DNA of 64,000 bases from contig RHPI01002048.1 of assembly GCA_009103225.1 (NCBI GenBank), positions 955,906 to 1,019,905 on the forward strand. Reading direction: 5' to 3'. Every line of letters starts with the position of its first letter. Position 1 is the first letter of the stretch. Below, piece after piece: positions 46,865 to 58,693 of this stretch. The position numbers and the translations under genes were made by a program. Origin of the DNA: Chlorokybus atmophyticus (lineage: Eukaryota > Streptophyta > Chlorokybophyceae > Chlorokybales > Chlorokybaceae). The notes below the pieces were generated by a model. The model saw only the letters and a list, made by a program, of their open reading frames with translations. It had not been told where the DNA came from and did not search any database.

Positions 46865-49487
46865 ATGAGGGTTGGTGTACTGCTGGCGCATGTGGCGAAG
46901 AGAGGAGCTGGAATAAGGGGTTTGTCGTCCGTACGGTGCTTGACGTCGTCCTCGGCGGTGACAGCCAGCAGTAGCAGCAGTGAGGCGGCGGCGGCTACTG
47001 CGCCGCCGGCGCCACCTAGCAGCAGCGAGGAGGTCATAGAGCTTGAGGAGCACTACAGCGCCCACAAGTGAGTGCTGTTGCAGGGCGTTTTCCGTTGTCA
47101 ACCGAGCAGTTTGAATATATGCAGGTGCTAGCCATTTTTGCGAATGCGCAGTCAGTTGGCATTAGGTCAAGCGGTCTTGCCTTGGTCCATCGTCAGGTTG
47201 ATAGGCTGACTACCCTGTGGAAAGCTTGAAACATCTTGTAGCTGCAGCTAGTTTTGCCTAACGACCTAATTCACTCCAGTTTGCTTGTGACACGGTTCTG
47301 ATTTGCAACAGAGGCTCTGTTTGTTGGCAGAAAAGTTGACATGCATGTGCTTGTGTCTGCATTTGATACAGTGCCAAGGTTGTGATACAGCAACAAGCAT
47401 GCCCAAATCGGAGGTTGTAGTTTCTGTGTGCTTCGCTGTGCAGGAGGAATAGCGACCTATGCAATGTACAGATAGGTTCTGCAGCGCGTGGTATGATGGC
47501 TAATAAATAAAACTCACAACTGACCTATCAACATACAGCTATCATCCCATCCCCGCCGTGTACGCCAAGGCAAAAGGCGTGCATGTATGGGATCCAGAAG
47601 GCAACCGCTATCTCGACTTCTTGAGCGCGTACTCTGCAGTGAACCAGGTGAGATTGTGCGCTTGTATTGGTGTGGTCGCATGCGCGCGTTTATTCATCTA
47701 CGCTGCTAGTTCACAGGGCCATTGGCGTGCCCATATGTGTGTGTTACACAGGGCCATTGCCATCCGAAGATCCTGTCGGCATTGCATGAGCAGGCTGAGT
47801 ATGTGACACTCAGCAGCCGAGCGTTCTACAACTCGCGGTTCCCTCCCATGGCCAAGTACCTCACGAAGCTGTTCGGCTACGACATGCTGCTTCCTATGAA
47901 CAGCGGCGCTGAGGTATGCACTCTTAGCTGATGTTAGAGCAGGTTCTGGGCAAGAGCAAGTCATGGTAGGTTGTTAGACTTGTAAAACCATTTCGTTATG
48001 GCTTGGTGACTGCAATGTGGGCGCCTGCCAGGCAGTTGAGACGGCACTGAAGCTTGCGCGCAAGTGGGGCTACTTGACAAAGGCCATACCACAAGATCAG
48101 GCGCTCATCGTGTCGTGTTGCAACTGCTTTCACGGCAGGACACTCGGTGCCGTCTCGATGAGTTGCGATCCAGAAGCAACCGCAGACTTTGGACCGCCAG
48201 TGCCAGGCATGCTGAAGGTTGATTTTGGTGACAGCGCCGCCCTTGCTCGTGTGTTTGAAGGTACTGGCAGAGTGCACGTTGTGTGCTTAGGTGAGCAGGT
48301 TGTGAGAGCGGGCAAGGGCGGCATTGTGATGATTGCTTACCACAGAGCATGGAGACCGCATTGCTGCGTTTCTGTTCGAGCCGATACAAGGCGAAGCAGG
48401 CGTCGTTGTTCCACCTGAAGGCTACTTGCGCGATGTCCGAAGATTGTGCACGCAGCACAACATTCTAATGATGGCTGACGAGGTATGGCATGTGGATGGG
48501 ATTGCAAGTGTGCAGCCGGGTCATGGTTGACGCACTAAGTTGGTCTATGGCAGGTACAAACAGGCATTGCCAGGACAGGCAAGATGGTTGCTGTTGAGCA
48601 TGAAAATGTCAAGCCAGACGTGCTGATTCTGGGCAAGGCGCTTTCCGGCGGTGTTCTGCCTGTCAGTGCTGTTCTGGCCGACGCACCGGTCATGTCATTG
48701 TTTCAGGTACTAGATAAAGTCAGTGTGTTGCAAGAGAGTAGCACAGGTCATTATGGAAGTGTTACCAAGCCTGTCCCCCTGTTGCAGCCCAATCAACATG
48801 GGAGCACTTTTGGCGGCAATCCCCTCGCCAGTGCAGTCACGGTTGCTGCAATGCAAGTTGTGGTTGAAGAGCGTTTAGCTGAACGCGCTCAGGTAATCTG
48901 GATAAACGTTTACTGCTTTCTGCAACTGACACAGCATGCAGCTTTGGCAATGTTGGCAACCGGGGCTCAACACATGTTGATGTGGGTAAACTATCCTACA
49001 GAACCTGGGAGTTGAGTTCAGGCAAATGCTTGCGGGTGTACAGCAAGCAGCACCTGATTTGGTGAAGTTAGTGCGCGGCAAGGGTTTGCTGAATGCGCTT
49101 GTCATGGACAAGCAGAATTGTGCCCGTATGGGTGTGCAAGCATGGGACGTGTGCATGCGACTCAAAGAGCGCGGCATTTTGGCCAAGCCAACTCACAGGC
49201 ACATCATCCGCTTGACCCCTCCCCTCGTCATCAGGTAACCATAATGCATTCTGCATGGACAGGGCTGAGCAGCAGGTTGCATGCCCGAAAGAGAGTGACT
49301 TGTCTCACCTGTTGACTCACTACTTACTCCTCATTTGCACAGTCGCGAGCAACTTCAGCAAGCGGCAGACGCATTGACCGCCACCCTTACCACCGATGTA
49401 CCCTGGCTGCAGAAGCAGTCAGCACAGCGGCCACCAGCACCACCTGCACAGCCCTGCCTGCGCTGCGGACGGGTGCGAGCGCCATAA
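46865..49487 (+). CDS. OAT: Ornithine aminotransferase, probably mitochondrial
   Basis: Nine exons: 46865-47067, 47539-47647, 47752-47913, 48032-48260, 48346-48482, 48554-48706, 48788-48892, 49002-49234 and 49343-49487, giving 491 residues. The first exon is a Ser/Ala-rich presequence ([16 protein letters not shown]) ending in ELEEHYSAH. Diagnostic class III aminotransferase motifs follow: [67 protein letters not shown], and [10 protein letters not shown] with the PLP-binding Lys near residue 308, then [14 protein letters not shown]. The enzyme converts ornithine and 2-oxoglutarate to glutamate semialdehyde and glutamate. A Pro/Ala/Gln-rich tail ending in [10 protein letters not shown] is longer than in most relatives. 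Confidence 0.96.
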
Positions 49488-49794
49488 AGCTGGCAACAGC
49501 ACTCCTGCAGTGTGCACTAGTGCCACATTATGCCCAAAGCATGCTGTGGTGATGGACTACACGCTCAGGTCCTGCCTGGACCAAAGTTTTGTTTTGAGTA
49601 ATAGTGCAGTGACACCAGTCTGTTGCGAGTGTGCACCCCACTGGGGTCTCGGTTTTGTTAGTATAGGTTCTAGTAATACAGTCTGGTAACTATCAGCGTT
49701 GCTAAGCATGTCAATAAATGTAATGGCGTCAACTACAATGGAACATCTACCCGCACCAAGATTTGATTTGAATTTCCAAGGCTCTGATCAGTTC
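49488..49794. other. Short convergent spacer OAT / YchF
   Basis: The two stop codons are 307 bp apart on converging genes, so the 3' UTRs are close to overlapping. AATAAA-like signals are visible in plus orientation (near 49714). Confidence 0.5.
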
Positions 49795-52751
49795 TCATAC
49801 ATTGAACCTGAACAACATGACATCGCCCTCCTGCACCACGTACTCCTTTCCTTCACTTCGCAGCTGCAAGGGTGCATACACGTAAATAAGCATGCAGCCC
49901 CTTCCTCATACAGTGTGTGACCACCAACACAAGCAGCACACATCCTGTTGCACAAGAAGGATGCATTCTTTGGCACAATGGAAAAATAAACTTACCAGTC
50001 CCTTCTCACGAGCTGCTGCCAAAGAGCCTGCGTTTTTGAAGTCTTCATAAGCGACCTGCCGAAAAAACGAGTCAGAATAGATGACAGCAGGGCACTGTCC
50101 TGTCATGCAGATGGGGACCCGGGGTTGTGTAATGTACCGTCTCTGCGCGGATAAAGCCCCTCTCAAAATCAGAGTGAATGACACCAGCCGCCTGAGGAGC
50201 AACCATACCGGCCTGCGGGCATAGCGGTCACAGTTACTGAATGCATGTCACAAAGCCGTGCACACAACTGCCATACAGGCATGTTATGGTATCCTTGAAA
50301 CATTGTAACTTCAGTTGAGCAATCAGTACTTGTATACAAGCCTTGACAGCGTGACAGACAGCACACAACAAACGCAGTACATTTATCGTCCATGCTCGAG
50401 TTTCCTTGTCTCCTGTTGTAAAGTATGTCCTGAGCCCCAGCGTGGCATAAGTGGTCTTGACCAGGCTGCCTAGCCCGCCTTCTTCAACACCCAAACTCTG
50501 CAGATACTCCTGCCGCTCGTCTGGTGCAAGCTCTGCAAGCTCTGCTTCCACCTGCGCAGCCAGTCACTACCGTCAGGTGAAGGTTTGGACCAAGCATCAG
50601 TATACTGTACTAACATATGCTTCTGGCGTTGTGAACAGCTCATTGTGACAGCATGCACGCCATCAACCGCAACAATGATCTGTTCCAGCATGCACATACC
50701 TGTGCTGAAACCACAATCATCTCAACTCCCTCAGCAGCTGCTTTCTCTCGGACCGAAGCCACATAAGGGTTGCCTTCCCCTTTGCTGGCGAGGTCATCCT
50801 CCGAAACATTTGCCGCATAAATTATGGGCTTTTCTGTAAGCAGACAAAGCGGTGCAATCTGCACAGAAACAATGTGTCAGGCGGGTGGGTAGAAAGCGGT
50901 CTTTGTAGCTCCATCACCCTCGGTTCATAATCTAATGGTGAACCGCTTTGAATATAAGCTTTGAATAATCTTGACCCAATTGATATGCGCCAGCAGTGAC
51001 AAGCATGCTGGCTTACAAACTCTTTATCTTCAGCTGTCAAAGTCACGGAGCGCACTGGCTTGCCGTTCTCAAGTGCAGCTGTTATCTTCTCCAAAAGCAC
51101 AACCTCCGCTTCAACCTAAAAGGATGTTATTGTTACACATGTTTCAATTGGATTACGCCTCTGCCAATGGAACTCCCAAGCAACAATGCACTGCGATGGT
51201 ATTGACACACAAACTGAGCAAAACGACAGAGACCAGATTGTTGCCACACCATATGTTCCATAGCCAGACACTGCACCAAAGTACCTTCTTTTTTAGTGCA
51301 GGGTCTTTGGAACCCTTCTTGACACGTTCCAGCCTGCGTTCAATCTGCGTCAAGCAGGCGCTTAGCTTGGCCCTCTTTTAACTGAGCAGTGCAGCCAGCG
51401 ACTAGGTACATACTTGCAGCAGGTCTGAAAGCGCGAGCTCCTGGTTGATGATGTCAATGTCCTCAGCTGGGTTCACACGCCCGGCTACATGCACAATGTC
51501 GTCGTCCTCAAAACATCGGACCACCTGCAATGAAGTTCTTGCCAAGATTTGCTGGTGACACGCGAGGGCACCTATTGATCGCCGTCACTGGGCTGTTGAT
51601 AGCCCATGGACTCACCCATCCTTCATCACCCCCACCCCCCACCCCAACTACCAACTACCAACCAATTGCGTACCTGGACAATGGAGTCCACCTCCCGAAT
51701 ATGGGACAAGAACTTGTTACCAAGACCCTGCAGAACATGCACTTGTAAGCTTTCATGCAGCAAGAGCTGCCACTGTCAGCAACAAGACATCATGAATCGC
51801 ACTTGTGAGCTGCGTCGCGCCAACTGTTTGATTCCGTCAAGAGCATATTTGCTCTTCCCTTGACGAGCTAACCCATTGCGCATTGCTGCTGAAGCATGTG
51901 TATTGTGACTGTTACCTCACCCTCGCTGGCACCCTTCACAAGCCCGGCAATATCCACGAATTCCACTGTCGCAGGAACCTGCTTCTGCGAGCTTGACAAC
52001 TGTGCAAGCACCTGTGCACATAGAGCATACGTCAAGCAGAGCTTTATGTCTGCCAACTGCTGAAGGAGACGATAAGTCACCTGCAGTCTGGGATCTGGCA
52101 CTGCAACTATGCCAACATTGGGCTCTATTGTGCAGAATGGGAAATTGGCGGCCTGCGCCTTTCCACCTTCAACCATGGCATTGAACAGCGTGGACTTGCC
52201 GACCTGTCGAACAAGCACGCTGCCATTTCAGCAATAAACAATCATACTGGCAAACTCCCAATAAGACGGCGTCACCAAGCGTTTACCACAAGTTAAAGCT
52301 AACAGATAATGCAGTATCCAAAGACGTACAAGTTGTCATAAATAGTTGATGCTGATATCCGTTCATGCTGTAAATACCAGTGTACATGCTGGTTGAACAC
52401 AGTCACAAGCATGCAATGCTGCTACAGTGGAGCTGTAGCTGCTAAGTGTATCATGATGCGTATTGAACATGAGCGGGTGCCGTCAGTGCGCTCAACCAGC
52501 AGCGAAAGACAGACGCGACAGCATATTGGCAATATGACCTCCTTGTGTTCGCTTACATTTGGCAATCCCACAATGCCAGTGCGGAGACCCATGCATACGG
52601 GGCTTCTGTGGAAGCATCGTTTGCTGCGGGGTGCGCAAGCAAGCAGCCCAGCGCCCCCGCCCGTGCTGGACCGCACAGCAGACGTCAGCCTCACGGCTGA
52701 AGTCAGCCTCACCACCGACGTCCTCTGCAGAGCCACCGTCGCACACGCCAT
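49795..52751 (-). CDS. ychF: YchF/OLA1-type Obg-like ATPase with organellar transit peptide
   Basis: Twelve exons: 52751-52557, 52203-52081, 52011-51916, 51727-51674, 51524-51414, 51344-51285, 51115-51017, 50858-50700, 50551-50381, 50212-50138, 50055-49996 and 49863-49795, giving 423 residues. About 60 residues of transit peptide ([20 protein letters not shown]...) precede [17 protein letters not shown], the P-loop. Switch [20 protein letters not shown], a YAANVSE element in place of the GTPase NKxD (typical of the ATP-preferring YchF group), and the TGS domain ([46 protein letters not shown]) follow. The sequence is of the bacterial YchF type. Together with the transit peptide this suggests chloroplast or mitochondrial location and a ribosome-linked role. 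An intron splits the P-loop right after its Asn. Confidence 0.93.
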
Positions 52752-52933
52752 CGTCGCCGGCGACAATGAGCACCCCGACACTTCTGCCGCCGCCGCTAAG
52801 CTGATGGCAGCTGATGCCACAGCCAGCGCGGGCTTGCGCACTGCAAATGCGCGGCCGCAACTGCACCCGGGCAGCAATGTGAAGCAAAAAGCGCACGCAA
52901 GCAGCTCCTTGCGGCAGATAGCGCCACGTAGCA
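52752..52933. promoter_or_regulatory. 182-bp shared promoter YchF / CGL160
   Basis: The start codons of the two divergent genes are separated by only 182 bases, so their 5' UTRs and core promoters must overlap. Both products carry organelle-type presequences, which makes joint regulation plausible. No defined motif was recognised. Confidence 0.6.
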
Positions 52934-54945
52934 ATGGCGGCGGCGGCGGCGGCAGCGGCGGCGGTGGGGACGGTGGGGGCAGCACGTGGAACGCTTGCTG
53001 TTACTCAGAGGCGTGTTGCCGGGCGCTCGTGGCCTCACCGCGCTGCGCCGCGTCACAGACGGACGCAAGCTGTGAATGTCGCCAAGGAGCCGGACGCCGA
53101 CAATGCGGGTGAGTTGGTGTAGCTTTGCGTCACCGAAGGTACCACCAAACTATTGAAGGCGATATTTTGTCTGTTCCATCTACCACGACCCCATAGAAAC
53201 GCTTTGCGCAACTGACCACTTGATTCAGTAAGCGTATCGGTAAGGAAACATTATACTGCTGTATAATTTTTTATACAGTGCAGAAATGCGCGTTTTGACA
53301 ACACGCTTGTGCATGCGTTGCATTCGTCTTAATCGTCCAGTGCTCCCGGGAGAATCGTGCAGAAGCAGAACCTGACAGTCTGGTCTGCACGTCGTTGTCG
53401 TGCAATCGTCTTGTTAAGTGGGTACGCGTCCACAGCGTTGATAGCGTTGGTACCAACCAATACGCAGCACTATTCATGTTAGTACAGTTGTGCATAATGA
53501 CGCCTCATCGTGCAAGAACTCAATCTTCTGGCATACCTCATGATGAGGCAGCTGTACACCACACGCAAGGGGGGGGGAGTGTTTTACAGCTGTCCTGTGC
53601 AAGTGGAGGTGGTATTGAGGCCGGTCACAACTGACAAATGCAGCAGCAGTTAATTGATTGCACTCAACAGAGTCACGAGAAGCAATGGGTGCTGGGGAGT
53701 ATTTTCAATCGCTGCTGAGAAGGACAGCGCCTGTCCGTCGATCCATAGAGGATGCCGTGGGGCCATTACCAGATTTTGCAGAGCGAAGGCAGCGCGAGTC
53801 AGATGCGCAGACAGCAAGCCAGCCGGTACAGCCTGCATAGCATACATGTTGTCTGCTGCTAGTGGTGTGCATCAAGTCCGAGCTCCTGTGCATGTTTAGT
53901 CATGCAAACCACATTACCTTTACAGGAAGATAGGTCAGATGGGGGGTTTCTTAAACTAGCGCAAGCGCGGGAGTGGTTGAACAATGTGGATGCAGCAGCA
54001 CCTACTAACGAGGCGGATGACTGGGTAAGCTCTTGTAATCCAGCTATTCTACACAGGCGACGATTGCATCTTGATGCATGTAGTTCACAGAGAGATTTCG
54101 AGATGAGGAGCTGGCATGATGAGTGGATGCAAGAGTATGCTGCGCTCAAGGTAGACTTGTTTGAAAAGGCGAAGACAACATCTGCTGCAGGCACCGCTTT
54201 CTTCCTGCTGACGTGGTCTGCACAAGCAGCCATTGGCTATGCGTTTGGTGCCGCAGCAGGGTATGTCTACTTGTTGACTTGGTGACTGCATATTTGCATA
54301 AACCCCGATTACGTACTGTCAGTTGAACTCCCACCTCTGATGCGTAGCTCAACTTATCAGGTTCGCGTACCTCAATATGCTGGTGAAGTATGTGGATTCG
54401 TTGCAAGGAGCTCTTCCAGATAAAAAGCCCTCACAGCGCTACTCCTCTGCCAGGTGACGGATGGTTGCAGTGAGGTGGCCACGTACTGATTGAAAGCATG
54501 CTGCTCTTTCCATGGCATCAACCTGACGACATGTGCCTCTGATTATTCCGCTAGGGGCTTGACTTCCCAGAAGCTCGCTGAAGGCATCAAGACCACTCTG
54601 CAAGGCTCGCAAAAAGCTTTGACCAACCCGCGCTTGTTACTGCCAATCGCACTTGTTGTGGCGTGGAAGGGTTGGAGCTTAGGCACTGCAGAACACCGAG
54701 AGCTGCATGTGCCGGTGAGTACTGTGCTGTACGCAGAAATGCGTTGGTAGAACTACGTCGTACATGTTGTTTGCTGAAGTTGTTTTGTAGTTTGACAACA
54801 CTTCATGTTGTGTTGTGGACAGCTTGCTCCTATACTACTTGGCTTCTTTGCCTTCAAGGCCGGCTTTTATGCCAAGACCTTGGACGACAACGGTGATTTG
54901 CTTTTTGGCACACTCGATCCAACTGCCGAAGAGACTGAACGTTAG
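52934..54945 (+). CDS. CGL160: CGL160-like chloroplast ATP synthase assembly factor
   Basis: Six exons: 52934-53108, 53671-53825, 53926-54260, 54361-54453, 54555-54714 and 54823-54945, giving 346 residues. An Ala run and Arg/Ser-rich transit peptide are followed by an acidic/neutral soluble part (EYFQSLLRRTAPVRRSIEDA). A C-terminal membrane domain resembles ATP synthase protein I (UncI/AtpI): TAFFLLTWSAQAAIGYAFG, GFAYLNMLVKYVDSL, RLLLPIALVVAWKGW and LAPILLGFFAFKAGFYAKTL. CGL160 is conserved in the green lineage and assists assembly of the chloroplast CF1-CFo ATP synthase. Four membrane helices are visible. Identification rests on domain order and membrane-segment similarity, so orthology is likely but not proven. 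Confidence 0.8.
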
Positions 54946-55066
54946 ATTAGACTAGGTTTAGTGCGTTGTATCCCATAGCAAAGCTGAATAGCAACAGGGC
55001 ACAATCAGCGTTACATGTTAAAACTACCTGCGCGATAATTTATCTGCAACGCGCCGTCAGACGATG
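54946..55066. other. Short convergent spacer CGL160 / PPCS
   Basis: Only 121 bases separate the two stop codons on opposite strands, so the 3' UTRs probably overlap as antisense RNAs. Confidence 0.6.
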
Positions 55067-57737
55067 TTATGAAGTGGCAGGTTTCTGACACCGTTCTGCT
55101 ATGTAAGCTTCTTGCAATTGTTCCAAGTGTTTCACAATCAATGATTCTATGTCCGCCTCAGTGCCCCTGTTTATTGCAGTATGCCCTTCTTTGCTGAACA
55201 TCACCACCTGGGTGAGGCAACACATGTTAGCCCTTGCAGACTCGTGGTATAAGGCAATGACAAAACGATTGTTCCTCCTTGACCTGATCTCTTCTTGTCT
55301 CGAGTATGTTGGCAATGACTGCATGCACTTGATACTTTCGCAAAGCCTGATCTGCCTTGTCCGAGAGAATCGCCAAGTCTGTTTCAAGCTGTGCAGCAGG
55401 TTACCAGTTAGTCCACATGGCAGAACCGAAGTCTTTACAATCGCAACATCCATATGCATGCCGTGACTACATGGCATTTAGTGCACCTTAAATGATACAA
55501 CCAGGGCCTCTGGCGCCCAATGGCGCCTTACTAGCCCCAGCAACTTTGGCACGCGCTGTAACCGCAGGTTCAATGGCCCTCCTGTGGACTGTATCTTATG
55601 CTCCACCTGTCCACGCAAATCATTGGAGTCTTGCATTCTGTGCATACGCGTGTCTTGCATTGCAAGAATACATATGCGAGCTCCGCAACAACTACCATAA
55701 CTGGTTATGCATTTCTATCCACTCCAGACAGTGTGCTCATGCACACAATGGAAGCAGCAGTTGTTCAAGCACGTGAAGAGATGCTGGGCAACTCGGAGAA
55801 GTGCACTCACCATACTTTGCCATGGGATGTAGAAATCAGACACTGCTGCAGCCAGGTAGAGCATCGCGCGCGGTCCGCATGGCTGCAAGGCTTGCGCAAT
55901 CAACTGCAAAAGCTGTGCACCAGGAAACACAAGACACATACTTGGTGCTTGTGCATCTGGGCTACAGATAAGCCTACACACCAATATGCGCATGATTTGT
56001 TGGTGACCAATAAACAAGTAATGTGCGCCTGAGTATACAGGCAATGCGGATTGCAACTGTTGCACTACTACAACAGCTGGTGATGAGATGTGATCATGTG
56101 CCTGGAAGCATATGCTGACCCATGCAGAAAGAGAAGCCAAGCATCATGACTGGTAACGCATCACATCACCACGACTCTCAAACCTACCAACCTGCAGGTA
56201 CTCAAAAAGTGTGGTAAACTCCAGCCTTAGAAGCCTGCCAGCTTTTGCGGCCTGTCACACGGACGCTGCTTTAGACTGGCACTGTTACACTCGCAGCACC
56301 ACAAGTCATGTCATAACCCACATCTTCTGGCAGCGCTTGTAGCATTCACGTGTCGGCAGGCACGCAACGCACACAATTGGATGCGAAGCGACGCAAGTAA
56401 CAATGCATATGTTGGTGTCAATGACTGATGCAGTACCTCGGCGCGTCCATGGACGGCGCGCGCCAACAACTCGGCGCTTCCAATCTTGGCTGCCCATACC
56501 GCAAGTTAGTGCATGCTACTCACTGCAATCACCCACCAACGTCCCCCATGTGGTTTCCACACAACCTCAATGAGCAGCACGACTACATATGTTGCTAGTT
56601 GACCAGGAAGGCGCTTTTGACTCACCGTGCACTTGATTTTGTTCAGGTCCCGGCGCCAAACAGTCGAGGACAACCGCAGCCGATGGCAGCTCTCGCGCAA
56701 ACGGCTGTACAGAGAACCTGGTCATGGAGTGTGCGCATTGCTCGTAAGCACATCTGTTCATGCATGGCTGTACCTGCGTATTTGTGAAGTTGTGACAAGG
56801 TGGAATTGCGTTGTTTGTTACACTACCTGCGGTTGAGAAATATCACAGCGTAGCCTGCTTGCAAAAAGTACCTGCGCAGGCCAAATCCATGTCAGGCACA
56901 CACAACACGAGCCCCATGAGTCAGCAAGGCCATGTATTGCCTGTACCACAACGGTAGTAAAGTCTGATCCATCCAAAGAGCATGCATCCATGCCACAAGT
57001 AATGTTACAAATCCCTGCGGTTCCAAACATACTCTGTTGACGCTGCACCTCGGTTGCCAGCGCTGAAGTTGTCCAGGAACCGAACACATCGGCGCTCCAG
57101 CGGGACAGTCGTGCCACCCGACGAAACGCACACCACACGATCTGCGGTGAGTCGTGTGAGATGGTTGATTGATTGCAATGTGCGCATGCAAGCACAGGAG
57201 ACCTGACGCAGTTGAGCAGTCTGAAACTTTTGCAATGGAACAACAGGATGTGCATATCACATAGTACGCAAGCAGACAAAACCACAGCAGCTCGGCTCAT
57301 GCCCTAGCAGACCATGCAGCCGGCGTTTGCTATGGTACGATGATAAGTATCAATTGTTAGGGAGTCACTTATGAGGTAGGCTGCTCCCTTTCGTTCATCA
57401 TAAAGTACTGTTGCTACCAATAAACTGTGGCATATGCTCATGAACACATGTACTGCACCATGACTTGCCACAGATTGCTGCAATGCGCGTTTCCTAAGCA
57501 AGGTTGAGCATCGCAGAATCCGAGCTGCCCAGTGTGCATGACAGGGGCAGGCAATGGCAGTGAATGCACCACCATACTCGCACATGCACGCAGCACTGGT
57601 CTCATCTCAACTGAGAGTGTCTCACCGCTGGGCCCAAGCGAGGCGACGAACTCGGCCAGCTCCGACTTGACCTCGCTTTCCAGACTCAAAGCAGGCGACG
57701 CTGCGAAGAAGGCCTCTGCCTCCGCCAGGGACGCCAT
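55067..57737 (-). CDS. PPCS: Phosphopantothenate-cysteine ligase
   Basis: Ten exons: 57737-57626, 57141-57033, 56871-56827, 56717-56626, 56489-56437, 56251-56192, 55912-55811, 55606-55487, 55388-55284 and 55207-55067, giving 312 residues, the length of the human enzyme. Conserved blocks are [95 protein letters not shown], and [17 protein letters not shown]. The enzyme joins cysteine to 4'-phosphopantothenate in coenzyme A synthesis. It is the stand-alone eukaryotic form, not the bacterial CoaBC fusion. No targeting peptide is evident. The 45-base exon at 56871-56827 was located by phase and by the GYAVIFLNR motif. Confidence 0.95.
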
Positions 57738-58693
57738 CTACCAGCCTGGCCAACGGACAACGCTTGTGAAGGACAATTGAGTGTTGTCAACGAATGAAGT
57801 GTATAACACGGAAGCGTTGAGTTGTCGAGCTGAAAACAAACCATACCAACACTACACAACCACTGCAATACTCACGCAAACCACACAACATCATCATGTC
57901 AAGTGACTGGGTAGGTGAATCATAGAAGAATGTTGAACAACACGAAAACAAGCATTGTATGTTGTCAACTTGTGCAACAAGTTGATAGTCGAAAGTGGTC
58001 GTGCAATGCATTAGGTGCTTGCTGCCTGCACACCACGCAGGTACCACCTGCGTAGGTAGTACCTGCGTGGTGTACAGGCAGCACCTTAAGACAACATACT
58101 GTTTTGGTAACATGAGCTTAGTTGCCTCTAACTAAGGTCACACCCGCAAACTCAACGCTACCGTCGAATGTACTGCATTTCATTATGCACTCCATCCTAC
58201 TCTTTGATCAAAACCTTCCTCCCAGTGCTTGATACGTAATGCACGTGTGGTGTTGCATCTGGTCTGGGAAGCTTGTGTACGACATAATTACACGCACACA
58301 GCACTGCGAGCAACCGCACGCATGCATGTCACAACAGCGGCATGGCAGAGGCGTTCCCTCTTGCGTGATTTACCTGTTTTAATATAGAAGGCCTTATGCA
58401 CGGTGGTGTCACCACCGGCAGCTGCTCCTGCTGAGCCCTACTACCACAACCAGGCCAAGACGCTGCCAGCTAGCGGAACGCCAGGCCAAACCAGACCAGA
58501 CCAGACCAATGCGCCAGGCACCAGGCCTGGCGTTACATTAACACGCAGGCCGCCGGCAAACCGACTGCAAAGCACTTGTATGTAATAAGCCGCTCTTGTT
58601 CCCTTTGTACAAGAATGTTACGCTCTATAGTGCTATGCGGTGTTGTTGTTGCTGCTGGGGAATGTCGGCAGTGCTGTCGGCTGAGGCGGCGGC
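57738..58693. promoter_or_regulatory. Divergent region PPCS / ELP2
   Basis: 956 bases separate the divergent start codons. The interval holds a long hairpin (58011-58089) and short direct repeats of ACCAG (58488-58508) next to a CCAGGCCTGG palindrome near 58520. The core promoters were not identified. Confidence 0.45.
58011..58089. repeat. Imperfect inverted repeat with about 29-bp arms
   Basis: The left arm contains TGCCTGCACACCACGCAGGT and the right arm its reverse complement with one mismatch, plus a 4-base bulge further out. The loop itself contains the repeat ACCTGCG. Confidence 0.85.

Noticed and set aside
54025-54057. A 33-base GTAAGC...ACACAG stretch in CGL160 that looks like an intron
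   Set aside because: It is far shorter than the other introns, and the reading frame stays open through it, so it was kept as coding.
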